From positions 496,001 to 560,000 of the forward strand of contig CAVTXI010000012.1 in assembly GCA_963738615.1 (NCBI GenBank): a DNA stretch of 64,000 nt, given 5' to 3'. This DNA is from CAVTWY01 sp963738615. Its GTDB lineage: Bacteria; Pseudomonadota; Gammaproteobacteria; Burkholderiales; Burkholderiaceae_C. The notes beneath the pieces are model-generated. The model saw nothing but the letters and a program-made list of their open reading frames with translations, did no database searches and was not told the DNA's origin. Both the position numbers and the translations under genes were made by a program. Shown piece by piece: positions 19,184 to 29,767 of the stretch; position 1 is the stretch's first letter; each line of letters starts with the position of its first letter.

Positions 19184-19933
19184 TTACAGCACTTTGGCTT
19201 CGTTCTTCAGCTTCGTCACGAGCGTGGCCACATCGGGCACTTTCACGCCCGCGCCGCGCTTGGGCGGCTCGGCGACCTTCAACGTCTTCAGCCGCGGCGT
19301 GACGTCCACACCCAGCGCCGCCGGGTCCACCGTCTCGAGGGTCTTCTTCTTCGCCTTCATGATGTTCGGCAGCGTCACATAGCGCGGCTCGTTCAAGCGC
19401 AGGTCGGTCGTGACGACCGCAGGCATGTTCAACAGCACGGTCTCGAAGCCGCCGTCGACCTCACGCGTGACCCGAACCTTGCCGTCGACGATTTCGACCT
19501 TCGACGCAAAGGTGCCCTGCGGCATCTTCGTCAACGCGGCGAGCATCTGGCCGGTCTGATTCGCGTCGTCATCGATCGCTTGCTTGCCGAGGATCACGAG
19601 CCCGGGCTGTTCCCTACCCACCAGCGCCGCCAGCAACTTCGCGACCGCCAACGGCTGAAGTTCGACATCGGTCAACACGTGGATCGCACGATCGGCGCCG
19701 ATCGCCATCGCGGTGCGCAGCGTCTCTTGACACTGCGCCACACCGCATGACACGGCAATGACCTCGGTCGCGGCGCCCTTCTCTTTAAGCCGCACGGCCT
19801 CTTCGACGGCGATCTCGTCGAAGGGGTTCATGCTCATCTTCACATTCGCGAGGTCGACGCCCGAGCCATCGCTCTTCACGCGCACCTTGACGTTGTAGTC
19901 GATGACGCGTTTGACCGGAACCAGCACCTTCAT
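19184..19933 (-). CDS. etfB: Electron transfer flavoprotein beta subunit
   Basis: EtfB is the AMP-binding partner of EtfA. The 249-residue protein has the family start MKVLVPVKRVIDYNVK, the conserved MSMNPFDEIAVEEAVRLKEKG block, DRAIHV, the ILGKQAIDDDANQTGQMLAALT segment and the ETF-beta signature-like region VTREVDGGFETVLLNMPAVVTTDLRLNEPRY. It lies 96 bases upstream of etfA on the same strand. Together they serve the acyl-CoA dehydrogenase downstream and others elsewhere. Confidence 0.96.
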   Translation of the reverse strand: MKVLVPVKRVIDYNVKVRVKSDGSGVDLANVKMSMNPFDEIAVEEAVRLKEKGAATEVIAVSCGVAQCQETLRTAMAIGADRAIHVLTDVELQPLAVAKLLAALVGREQPGLVILGKQAIDDDANQTGQMLAALTKMPQGTFASKVEIVDGKVRVTREVDGGFETVLLNMPAVVTTDLRLNEPRYVTLPNIMKAKKKTLETVDPAALGVDVTPRLKTLKVAEPPKRGAGVKVPDVATLVTKLKNEAKVL

Positions 19934-19999
19934 GTGAGCACCTTCGTGTGTCGGGTTGCGCCAGATTCTAGAGGTGCGAGAGGTTCGGACGCGGCCCCG

Positions 20000-21295
20000 C
20001 TACGCTTGCGCGCCCAGCGCCACACGCGCGCCGCGATCGACATCAATCGTTCGCAGCACCAGCAGGCCGACCACGAAGAAGAGGGCCGTCGACAACATCG
20101 CAAGCCGATGGTTACCTGACGTGATCCACGTGACGACGCCGTAGGTCACCGGGCCGATGATCGCCGACAGGCGCGTCGCGAAAGTCCACAACCCGTAGAA
20201 CTCGGCCAAGCGCTCGGGCGGTGCCATCAACCCGGCCATCGCGCGCCCGGCCGACTGGCTCGACCCCATGCAAAGGCCCGCCAGCACCGCCGCGACCCAG
20301 AAGATCGCGGGCGTGGTGGCCAGCATCGCCAGCACGGTCATCACGATCCAACCGACAAGCGTGACCGCCATGGCGCGCTTGTGGCCGACGCGATCCTGCC
20401 AATACCCGAACGCGAACGCGCCCATCGCTGCTGCGATGTTGACGAGGAACACCAGCATCATCGTCTGCTGCTGCTTGAAGCCGAGCACCTCTTCGGCGTA
20501 GATCGCCGCCAGCGCGATCACGACCGAGATGCCCGCCTGATACGCCAGCGCGCACAGCAGCAATCCGCGGAAGTCGCGAAACCGCGTCGACTCGTCCCAC
20601 GTGCGCCGCAGCCGCGCGAGCGCGTCGCCCCAACCGGCGCGAGGTGCGACGCCGACCGCGCGTTCGCGCAACCACGCGAAGGTGACCAGACACGCCAGCC
20701 CATACAAACCGGCCGTGATCGCCATCGTGACGGGCACGAACTGCGCTGCCGACTGGCCTTTCGCGCTGGCCGACATCACGTAGGCAAGGCTCGCGCCCAG
20801 AGCGAGCATGCCGCCGAAGTAGCCAAAGCTCCAGCCCCATCCGGATACGGTGCCCAGACTTTCGCGCCGCGCGAGTTCCGGCAGGAACGAGGCAATGAGG
20901 CATTCGCCCCAGGCATAACAGGCGTTGGACACGATGATCGCTGCAACCGCAAGCGCGACATCGCCGGGGCCCACGAAAGACAGCGCCAGCGTGCCAAGCA
21001 CGCAGCCCGCGGTCGCGAATGCCAGCAGCTTCTTCTTCGCACCACGCGCGTCGGCATACGCACCGATCGACGGGATCGTGAACATCACGATCGCGTTCGA
21101 CACGCCCAACGCGAGCGTCCACGCCAGCGTGGCCCAGTCGGCCTTGCCGGCGACCACGCCGACGAAGTACGCGTTGAACACCGCGGTGAGAACCACCGTG
21201 GTGTAGCCCGAGTTCGCGAAGTCGTACATCGCCCAAGCGAAAACCTCTCGCTTGGCGACACCTTCGTTCAGCGAGGAGGCAGGAAACCAGGGCAC
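20000..21295 (-). CDS. MFS transporter of the UMF1 (Atg22-like) type
   Basis: This is a multi-pass inner membrane protein of about 430 residues with roughly 12 hydrophobic segments. The start region FAWAMYDFANSGYTTVVLTAVFNAYFV and the later ECLIASFLPELARRESLGTVSGWGWSFGYFGGMLAL segment are typical of the UMF1 group related to yeast Atg22. The substrate is unknown. The frame is open far upstream through the tRNA-Leu gene, so the true start must lie after the tRNA. I chose the GTG at 21295, 34 bases after the tRNA 3' end. A later start near residue 12 is possible, and no strong Shine-Dalgarno site decides it. Confidence 0.82.
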   Translation of the reverse strand: MPWFPASSLNEGVAKREVFAWAMYDFANSGYTTVVLTAVFNAYFVGVVAGKADWATLAWTLALGVSNAIVMFTIPSIGAYADARGAKKKLLAFATAGCVLGTLALSFVGPGDVALAVAAIIVSNACYAWGECLIASFLPELARRESLGTVSGWGWSFGYFGGMLALGASLAYVMSASAKGQSAAQFVPVTMAITAGLYGLACLVTFAWLRERAVGVAPRAGWGDALARLRRTWDESTRFRDFRGLLLCALAYQAGISVVIALAAIYAEEVLGFKQQQTMMLVFLVNIAAAMGAFAFGYWQDRVGHKRAMAVTLVGWIVMTVLAMLATTPAIFWVAAVLAGLCMGSSQSAGRAMAGLMAPPERLAEFYGLWTFATRLSAIIGPVTYGVVTWITSGNHRLAMLSTALFFVVGLLVLRTIDVDRGARVALGAQA

Positions 21296-21329
21296 GAAAG
21301 AAGCGCAGAGGGGGCGTCGTGAGGGACCG

Positions 21330-21420
21330 TGGTGCCCGGAGCCGGCATCGAACCGGCACGCCCTCTTTCGAAGGCTGCGGATTTTAAGTCCGCTGCGTCT
21401 ACCTGTTTCGCCATCCGGGC
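21330..21420 (-). tRNA. tRNA-Leu(UAA)
   Basis: The minus strand folds as a class II tRNA: acceptor GCCCGGA/TCCGGGC, D-loop with GGTAGACGC, anticodon loop CTTAAAA (anticodon TAA, Leu), a long variable arm, T-loop GGTTCGATGCC and an encoded CCA end. It is the third member of a Gly-Cys-Leu series in E. coli glyW-cysT-leuZ order, but here it is 3.5 kb away from the Cys gene. A possible -10 (TATGCT) lies about 15 bases upstream. Confidence 0.96.
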
Positions 21421-21457
21421 GTGCACCGCACCGCGAGCATAGCCGCACAGGCGCGCG

Positions 21458-23122
21458 TCATTGACCGGTCTCGGCAATGAGTTCGGCGACCGCCAACCCC
21501 TTGACCGTGCGCGGACCAGCGAAGGACTCGTTCAGCGGCCAGAGGTATGAGTTCATGTCGGTCGCCAGCGCCCGCTGCGGAGAGACCGACAAATAGCACA
21601 GCTGTCGCATGCCGGCGGCTTGCATCGCATGCGCCATATCCTTCAGCAGCGCCCCCGCCGCGGGGGCGAAGGTCATCGCCATCTTCACCGCCTGATTCGC
21701 CGCGCCGTGCAGATGCAGCTGCCACTCGTAGGCGTCCAGACGCGCGATGCCGTACTGCTTGCGCACCGCCTCCCACTGCGCCGCTTGCGCCGGCAGCTTT
21801 GCGAGCGAGTAGGTGAAGCTGTTGCGCAGCCCCGCCTCCATGGACGCGACGTCGGGTACCGCGGCCATCTCCTCTTCGGTGCCTTGAAGATAAGGCGCCG
21901 AGGCCAGCGTGCCGAAGTAGGTGCCGGGCAAGCCGCCGAAGTCGGCCACCTGCGCCGGCAGCGAAAGCCAGGGAAGACCAAGTTCGCGCGTCCAGTAGAG
22001 ATTGACGAACTGGCCTGCCAGCACAGGGAACAACGTCTGGCCGAAGGCCCCGGGGAAGGCGGCCTTCATCGAGCGTGCCATGCGCGCCGCCTGAAGCGTC
22101 CACAAACGTGCGACACGCTCGTACTGGTCGCTGGACGTGGGCGTGTTGATGCGCGCGTAGTCGACGTCAGCCGCGTCGTTCGCGCGCCCGAGGAAGTGCG
22201 TCCACTTGCCGAGGTAAAACGAGTTCCAAAGCTCGTTGGAGAACTCCGGGAACTTCAGCGCGCTGGCAGGCAAGAGGGACGCCAGGTGCTGCCCCATCGC
22301 CAGGCAGTCCGTCTCGCCAAACCGGTATGGCGCGTTCCACCAGATGCCCCGAACCTTCGAGCCCGGTGCCTGGAAGCACGCTTTGAAGAATTCGGCCATT
22401 GCTTCCCACGACCGGCGGCCGTGGAACTTTCCCGCGGGTTGACGCTGCGCCCAGGTCGCTTCGCCCTGCCCTTCGGTATCGTTTTGACCCATGAAGCCGT
22501 GGAAGCGCAGCGTGTGGAACTGCTTGTAGTAATTCAGCGCGGCGGCGTGAAGCAGCGGCGCGTTGTCGAGCGAAGCGCCCGGCCGCACGATGCGCAGGTC
22601 ACGGATGGGCCCGTCGAAGCGCAGGATCAGCAGCGGCGCACTGGTGACGACCCATTCGAAGGTGGTCGTTTCGCCGCTCGTGCGCACGTTTCGAATCGTT
22701 CCGTTGACCGCGATCACGCCGCCCGGAACGAACTTGCCCGTGCCGCGGAAGCGTCCCTTCCAAGTGCCGGTCGGCCACTCGGTGCCGGGCCTGTCCGCCG
22801 CGGCAGTGATCACGTTTTCGCTCGGCTCGAGCGGCCAACCGGCCGCATCGCGGGCTAAGCCCGGGTTCTCGTCATAGTCGCCGTGCCGCCCAAAACCGCG
22901 CGACGATTTGACGATGTCGACATACGGTGAGGGCCACCAGTCCTGAACGTCCACGTTGCCACCAAGGCTCCAGGGAAGGTCGCCGCCCGAACCGCCGCCC
23001 GTCGGCGGTTTCGCTGCGAACGCAGGCGCGAATCCCAGGCCGAGCGCGGCCAGCACCTGTCGCCGATCCAGGCCAGCTGCGGCGCAGGACGGCCATTCGG
23101 GTGGCAAGTAACGCTGACTCAT
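21458..23122 (-). CDS. Exported glycosidase-like protein of unknown function, Tat signal (paralogue 1)
   Basis: I do not recognise a named function. From the ATG at 23122 (GGGAG ribosome site six bases upstream) the protein has 554 residues. A Tat-like signal (LDRRQVLAALGLGFAPAFAA, residues 18-37) precedes a Gly-rich spacer. The mature part starts WSLGGNVDVQDWWPSPYVD. It has FHTLRF (202-207), a downstream WAQRQ, and FPEFSNELWN (291-300) with an Asn-Glu pair at 296-297, then LDAYEWQLHLHG nearer the C-terminus. The LRF...W..R...SNE.WN order recalls large secreted clan GH-A-like proteins with LRFMDW and YSNEVWN motifs. Glu297 and the later Glu would be the candidate acid/base and nucleophile; this is inference. 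The neighbouring gene at 23249-24883 is a clear paralogue (about 60% alike by eye). Confidence 0.75.
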   Translation of the reverse strand: MSQRYLPPEWPSCAAAGLDRRQVLAALGLGFAPAFAAKPPTGGGSGGDLPWSLGGNVDVQDWWPSPYVDIVKSSRGFGRHGDYDENPGLARDAAGWPLEPSENVITAAADRPGTEWPTGTWKGRFRGTGKFVPGGVIAVNGTIRNVRTSGETTTFEWVVTSAPLLILRFDGPIRDLRIVRPGASLDNAPLLHAAALNYYKQFHTLRFHGFMGQNDTEGQGEATWAQRQPAGKFHGRRSWEAMAEFFKACFQAPGSKVRGIWWNAPYRFGETDCLAMGQHLASLLPASALKFPEFSNELWNSFYLGKWTHFLGRANDAADVDYARINTPTSSDQYERVARLWTLQAARMARSMKAAFPGAFGQTLFPVLAGQFVNLYWTRELGLPWLSLPAQVADFGGLPGTYFGTLASAPYLQGTEEEMAAVPDVASMEAGLRNSFTYSLAKLPAQAAQWEAVRKQYGIARLDAYEWQLHLHGAANQAVKMAMTFAPAAGALLKDMAHAMQAAGMRQLCYLSVSPQRALATDMNSYLWPLNESFAGPRTVKGLAVAELIAETGQ

Positions 23123-23206
23123 CGTGCGCTCCCGTTGATTCTCGAGGAGGCAGCCTAGGGCTGCAAAAAGCCTTGCCTTGCAGGTGCTGGCCAGCCTAGT
23201 GTCGAC

Positions 23207-23228
23207 GAGCGTGAGGAATGTCACGCTC
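23207..23228. repeat. Inverted repeat between the two paralogues
   Basis: An eight-base perfect stem (gagcgtga / tcacgctc) with a six-base loop lies in the 126-base spacer after the stop of the upstream paralogue. There is no T-tract on either side, so it may be a processing or stability hairpin rather than a terminator. Confidence 0.5.
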
Positions 23229-23248
23229 TGCAGGTCGTGCGACGGCCT

Positions 23249-24883
23249 TCAGGGCTTGGACTCGGCGATCAACTGCGCGACGGCCAGGCCTTTGGCCGAC
23301 TTCGGCCCCGCGAAGGACGAATTCAGCGCCCAAAGGAACGAGTTCACGTCGGCCGGGAACGGCAACATCGGCATCGCGGACAGGAAGCACATGACCTGAA
23401 AGCCGGCGTCGCGCATCGCGTAGGCGAGCGACTTCACGAGCACACCCGCCGCGGGGTCGAGGTTCACGTCGAGCTTCACCTTCGCATTCGCGCCGCCGTG
23501 TGTGTGCAGCTGCCACTCGTAGGCGTCGAGTCGGGCGATGCCGTGCTGATCCTGCAGGCGCTTCCACTCCTTCAAGAGCTGGTGGGTGCGCTCGAGCGAG
23601 CCTTCGAAGCCCTTCTCGAGGCCCTTCACCATCGCGGCCATGTCCTTGGCCCCGTCGAGTTGAGATTCCGAACCCGAGAGGTAAGGCGCCGCGGACAGCG
23701 AGCCGAAATAGGTGTTGGGCAGGCCCCCAAACAGATCGACCTGCGCCTTCTTGGACAGCCAGGGCAGGATCTCGTCGCGATGCCAGTGGATGCCGTGAAA
23801 CTGCCCTGCCGTCACCGGGAACAGCGTGCGACCGAACTCGCCCGAGAAAGCTTGCTTCATCGCACGCGACATGCGGGCCGATTGCAGCGCCCACAACCTC
23901 GCCATGCGCTGCCACTCGGTCCCGGCTGGGTCGTTGACGCGCGCGTAGTCCGCGTCGCGAGTGTCGTTGGCGCGACCGTGAAAGTGCTTCCACTTGGTGC
24001 CGTAGGTCGCGTTCCAAAGCTCGTTCGAGAACTCGGGGAACTTCAGGGCGTCAGCGGGCAGCAGATCCTTCAGCACGCGCCCCATCGCCAGGCAGTCTTC
24101 TTCGCCGAAGCGGAAAGGCACGTTCCACCAGATGCCGCGCGTGCGCGACCCGGGTGCGCGATAGCACGCATCGAAAAACGCGGCCATGGCTTCCCAGGAC
24201 TTGCGGCCGTGGAACTTGGCGGCAGGTTGGCGCTGCCCCCACGTCGCTTCACCGAGGTTCTCGGTGTCGTTCTGCCCCGAGTAGCCGAGGAAACGCAGCG
24301 TGTGGAACTGCTTGTAGTAGTCGACAGCGTCCGGGTGCAGCAAGGGATGGTTGTCGAGGTCGAAGCCAGGTCGCACGATCCGCAGGTCGGTGATCGCGCC
24401 GTCGAAAGCGAGCCCGAGGAAAGGCGTGCCCGTGACCGTCCAGTCGAAGGTGACAACGTCACCCTTGCGCACGACGTTGCTGATCGCGCCGCCAGCTGTC
24501 GGCGATGGCCCAAGGTTGCCGGGCCCGCGGTAGCGACACTTCCACACCCCGGTGGGCCACTCGGTGCCCGGTCGATCAGCGGCGGCAGTGATGACGATGC
24601 GGCTTGCCTCCCGCGGCCAACCCTGCGCATCGCGCGCGAGCTTCGGGTTCTCTTCCCATTCGTCGGGTTTGCCGAAGCCGCGCGACGACTTGACCACGTC
24701 CACGAACGGCGATGGCGCCCAATCGACGACATCGAGATTGCCGCCGATTGCCCACGAGCCGGCTGACTGCTTTGGCGATTGCGCGGCGGCGGGCTTGGCC
24801 GGTTGGCATGCAGCGACCGACGGAATGCCGACGCCGAGCAGCGCAAGCTCGAGCAGTGCGTCGCGTCTATTGGATTCGGACAT
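23249..24883 (-). CDS. Glycosidase-like lipoprotein of unknown function (paralogue 2)
   Basis: This 544-residue paralogue of the downstream gene shares the whole mature domain: WAIGGNLDVVDWAPSPFVD (44-62), FHTLRF (193-198), WGQRQ (215-219), FPEFSNELWN (282-291, Asn287-Glu288) and LDAYEWQLHTHGGAN. Its export signal differs: LALLGVGIPSVAAC fits a lipoprotein signal with Cys26, whereas the paralogue has a Tat-like signal. The ATG at 24883 is only six bases after the CCA end of tRNA-Cys, with no Shine-Dalgarno site and no room for a promoter, so its mRNA probably begins within or at the 3' end of the tRNA transcript. Function is unknown; a glycoside hydrolase-like fold is inferred from the Asn-Glu and Arg motifs. 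Confidence 0.75.
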   Translation of the reverse strand: MSESNRRDALLELALLGVGIPSVAACQPAKPAAAQSPKQSAGSWAIGGNLDVVDWAPSPFVDVVKSSRGFGKPDEWEENPKLARDAQGWPREASRIVITAAADRPGTEWPTGVWKCRYRGPGNLGPSPTAGGAISNVVRKGDVVTFDWTVTGTPFLGLAFDGAITDLRIVRPGFDLDNHPLLHPDAVDYYKQFHTLRFLGYSGQNDTENLGEATWGQRQPAAKFHGRKSWEAMAAFFDACYRAPGSRTRGIWWNVPFRFGEEDCLAMGRVLKDLLPADALKFPEFSNELWNATYGTKWKHFHGRANDTRDADYARVNDPAGTEWQRMARLWALQSARMSRAMKQAFSGEFGRTLFPVTAGQFHGIHWHRDEILPWLSKKAQVDLFGGLPNTYFGSLSAAPYLSGSESQLDGAKDMAAMVKGLEKGFEGSLERTHQLLKEWKRLQDQHGIARLDAYEWQLHTHGGANAKVKLDVNLDPAAGVLVKSLAYAMRDAGFQVMCFLSAMPMLPFPADVNSFLWALNSSFAGPKSAKGLAVAQLIAESKP

Positions 24884-24889
24884 AGCGGG

Positions 24890-24963
24890 TGGAGGCGCGT
24901 GGCGGAGTCGAACCGCCCTCTACGGATTTGCAATCCGGTGCATAACCGCTTTGCTAACGCGCC
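24890..24963 (-). tRNA. tRNA-Cys(GCA)
   Basis: The minus strand gives a 74-base tRNA: acceptor GGCGCGT paired with ACGCGCC, anticodon loop TTGCAAA (anticodon GCA, Cys), T-loop GGTTCGACTCC and encoded CCA. It follows tRNA-Gly by 54 bases, and a coding gene begins six bases after it. Confidence 0.97.
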
Positions 24964-24977
24964 GCTGGTGTCGAAAC

Positions 24978-25007
24978 GATGAAGGGAAGCCGGGGCTTCC
25001 CTTCATC
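24978..25007. repeat. 13-bp perfect inverted repeat between tRNA-Gly and tRNA-Cys
   Basis: The arms gatgaagggaagc and gcttcccttcatc flank a four-base CGGG loop and fill most of the 54-base tRNA spacer. There is no T-tract in either direction. It may guide processing of the tRNA precursor, or be a small repeated palindrome. Confidence 0.85.
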
Positions 25008-25017
25008 AACGAACCTG

Positions 25018-25093
<76 letters not shown>

Positions 25094-25105
25094 AAAAGGG
25101 TGCGA

Positions 25106-25111
25106 ATTATA
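25106..25111 (-). promoter_or_regulatory. -10 element of the tRNA-Gly/Cys transcript
   Basis: On the minus strand a perfect TATAAT lies 12 bases before the first base of tRNA-Gly, a typical stable-RNA promoter position. A strong -35 at the right distance is not clear. Confidence 0.6.
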
Positions 25112-25138
25112 AGCACACGAAATAGCGCGCCATCGTCA

Positions 25139-27568
<2,430 letters not shown>

Positions 27569-27664
27569 GAGAGTGACCTCGCTTTCTTCGGTCCGATGTT
27601 GGGCACATCGGGTGCTTTGCAAGCAGGGCCTACGCTCCCGCGAGGTTCATGGCCCCGCGGCCGG

Positions 27665-28936
27665 TCAGGCCGACGCTTTACTTTCCCTGTAGACCAACAG
27701 GGGCTTTGCGTTCTCGAGAATGTTGTGCTCGTCGAGGACAACCTTGGCTACGCCGTCCAGGCCCGGCAGGTCGAACATGGTGTCGATCAGGGACTGCTCC
27801 ATGATCGAGCGCAGGCCACGCGCACCGGTCTTGCGCTCGAGCGCCTTTTTCGCGATCGCCGCCAGCGCAGAAGGCCGTATCTCGAGCTCGACACCGTCCA
27901 TGTCGAACAACCGCTGGTACTGCTTGATCAACGCGTTCTTGGGTTCGACCAGGATCTGAATCAGCGCGTCCTCGGTCAGCTCGCCCAATGTCGCAGTGAC
28001 CGGCAAACGCCCGACCAACTCGGGAATCAGCCCGAACTTGATAAGGTCTTCCGGTTCGGCCTCGCGGAAGATGTCGGACACGCGTCGCTCGGACTTGCTG
28101 TGCACGCTGGCCGAGAAACCGATGCCCGATTTCTCGGTGCGGTTCTGGATGATCTTCTCGAGCCCGTCGAAAGCGCCGCCGCAGATGAACAGGATGTTCG
28201 TCGTGTCGATCTGCAAGAAGTCCTGGTTCGGATGTTTGCGCCCGCCCTGCGGCGGCACGCTGGCCATCGTGCCTTCGACAAGCTTCAAAAGCGCTTGCTG
28301 CACGCCTTCGCCCGACACGTCACGCGTGATGCTCGGGTTGTCGGCTTTGCGGCTGATCTTGTCGATTTCGTCGATGTAGACGATGCCCCGCTGCGCGCGC
28401 TCGACTTCGTAGTTGCAGTTCTGCAGCAGCTTCTGGATGATGTTTTCGACGTCTTCGCCCACGTAACCGGCCTCGGTCAGCGTCGTCGCGTCGGCGATCA
28501 CGAAGGGCACGTTGAGCAGCCGCGCGAGGGTCTGCGCCAGCAGCGTCTTGCCCGAGCCGGTTGGCCCGATCAGCAGGATGTTGCTCTTCGACAGCTCAAC
28601 GTCGTCACCCTTCACGCCCAACCCCATGTGCTTCAGGCGCTTGTAGTGGTTGTAGACCGCGACCGACAACACGCGCTTGGCCGCTTCCTGGCCGATGACG
28701 TATTGGTCGAGGCTCGTCTTGATCTCGATCGGTGTCGGCAGGTCGGAGCGCGCGGCGCGCGTCGACGCGGCATCGGCCGGCACCTCGTCGCGAATGATGT
28801 CGTTGCACAGCTCGATGCACTCGTCGCAGATGAAGACCGAAGGTCCTGCGATGAGCTTCTTGACCTCGTGCTGACTCTTCCCGCAGAACGAGCAGTACAA
28901 GACCTTCTCGGACGCGTTGCCTTTCTTGTCGGCCAT
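27665..28936 (-). CDS. clpX: ATP-dependent unfoldase ClpX
   Basis: ClpX unfolds substrates and feeds them into ClpP. The 423 residues include the N-terminal zinc-binding domain (Cys15, Cys18, Cys37, Cys40), Walker A GPTGSGKTLLAQ, IVYIDEIDKIS, and a GIGFSA segment matching the IGF loop that docks on ClpP. The RSIMEQSLIDTMFDLP segment in the C-terminal domain is also typical. It lies between clpP (169 bases upstream) and lon. A candidate promoter in the clpP-clpX gap suggests partly independent expression. Confidence 0.98.
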   Translation of the reverse strand: MADKKGNASEKVLYCSFCGKSQHEVKKLIAGPSVFICDECIELCNDIIRDEVPADAASTRAARSDLPTPIEIKTSLDQYVIGQEAAKRVLSVAVYNHYKRLKHMGLGVKGDDVELSKSNILLIGPTGSGKTLLAQTLARLLNVPFVIADATTLTEAGYVGEDVENIIQKLLQNCNYEVERAQRGIVYIDEIDKISRKADNPSITRDVSGEGVQQALLKLVEGTMASVPPQGGRKHPNQDFLQIDTTNILFICGGAFDGLEKIIQNRTEKSGIGFSASVHSKSERRVSDIFREAEPEDLIKFGLIPELVGRLPVTATLGELTEDALIQILVEPKNALIKQYQRLFDMDGVELEIRPSALAAIAKKALERKTGARGLRSIMEQSLIDTMFDLPGLDGVAKVVLDEHNILENAKPLLVYRESKASA

Positions 28937-28982
28937 GAGATGAGATGCGGTGGCTTAACCGTTCGATCAAATGATGAAAACC

Positions 28983-29009
28983 ATCATAGTCCAACGATCG
29001 AAGGCGCAA
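28983..29009 (-). promoter_or_regulatory. Candidate clpX promoter
   Basis: On the minus strand, TTGCGC (29004-29009) and TATGAT (28983-28988) are 15 bases apart, about 47 bases before the clpX start. The spacer is short, so confidence is moderate. Confidence 0.4.
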
Positions 29010-29105
29010 GCCTCGCGCGCAGGCACTGTCACCGGCCTTGCGTCACGATGCAGACACACGTGGTGTCTCGGCCACGCTACCGACTGCCGCCAGGCTCGTA
29101 TGCGT

Positions 29106-29732
29106 TCAACCGGGGCGCTTGTCGATGACCTGATCGACCAGACCGTAATCCTTCGCCTCGGCCGCGGACATGTAGTAGTCGCGCTCGCTGTCGGTGCGGA
29201 TCTTCTCGATCGGCTGACCGGTGCGCTCGGCGAGGATCTGGTTGAGCACTTCGCGCAAGCGCAGGATCTCGCGCGCCTGAATTTCGATGTCGGTCGCCTG
29301 CCCTTGCGAGCCGCCCGAGGGTTGGTGAATCATGATGCGCGCGTTCGGCAAGGCAATGCGTTTGCCCTTCGCGCCAGCCGCCAGCAGAAACGCGCCCATG
29401 CTCGCCGCCATGCCCATGCACAGCGTCGACACGTCGGGCTTGATGAACTGCATCGTGTCGAAGATCGACATGCCGGCACTGACGCTGCCGCCCGGCGAGT
29501 TGATGTACAGCGAGATCTCCTTGTCGGGGTTCTCGCTCTCGAGGAACAACATCTGCGCAACCACGAGGTTGGCCGTCTGGTCGTTGACGGGGCCGACCAG
29601 GAACACGATGCGCTCGCGCAGCAGGCGGCTGTAGATGTCGTAGGCGCGTTCACCGCGGCCCGAGGTCTCGATGACGATAGGCACCATGCCCAGGCCTTGC
29701 GGGTCGGTCGGCGGGCGGTCTTTCGGGGTCAT
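29106..29732 (-). CDS. clpP: ATP-dependent Clp protease proteolytic subunit
   Basis: ClpP is the serine peptidase barrel that works with ClpX or ClpA. The 208-residue protein shows catalytic Ser111 in CMGMAASMGAF and His136 in MIHQPSGG, plus the conserved INSPGGSVSAGMSIFDTMQFI block and the C-terminal ERDYYMSAAEAKDYGLVD. It lies 35 bases after tig on the same strand. Confidence 0.98.
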   Translation of the reverse strand: MTPKDRPPTDPQGLGMVPIVIETSGRGERAYDIYSRLLRERIVFLVGPVNDQTANLVVAQMLFLESENPDKEISLYINSPGGSVSAGMSIFDTMQFIKPDVSTLCMGMAASMGAFLLAAGAKGKRIALPNARIMIHQPSGGSQGQATDIEIQAREILRLREVLNQILAERTGQPIEKIRTDSERDYYMSAAEAKDYGLVDQVIDKRPG

Positions 29733-29767
29733 GTTCGGTTCGCTTTCGTCCTGCTGCCCGACATCAG

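Noticed and set aside
21296..21448. An MFS transporter N-terminal extension through tRNA-Leu(UAA)
   Set aside because: The upstream part translates the tRNA and has no similarity to the transporter family.
21421..24889. A genomic island with integrase and attachment repeats at the tRNA genes
   Set aside because: No integrase, transposase or direct repeat of tRNA ends was found; only the split tRNA order suggests insertion.
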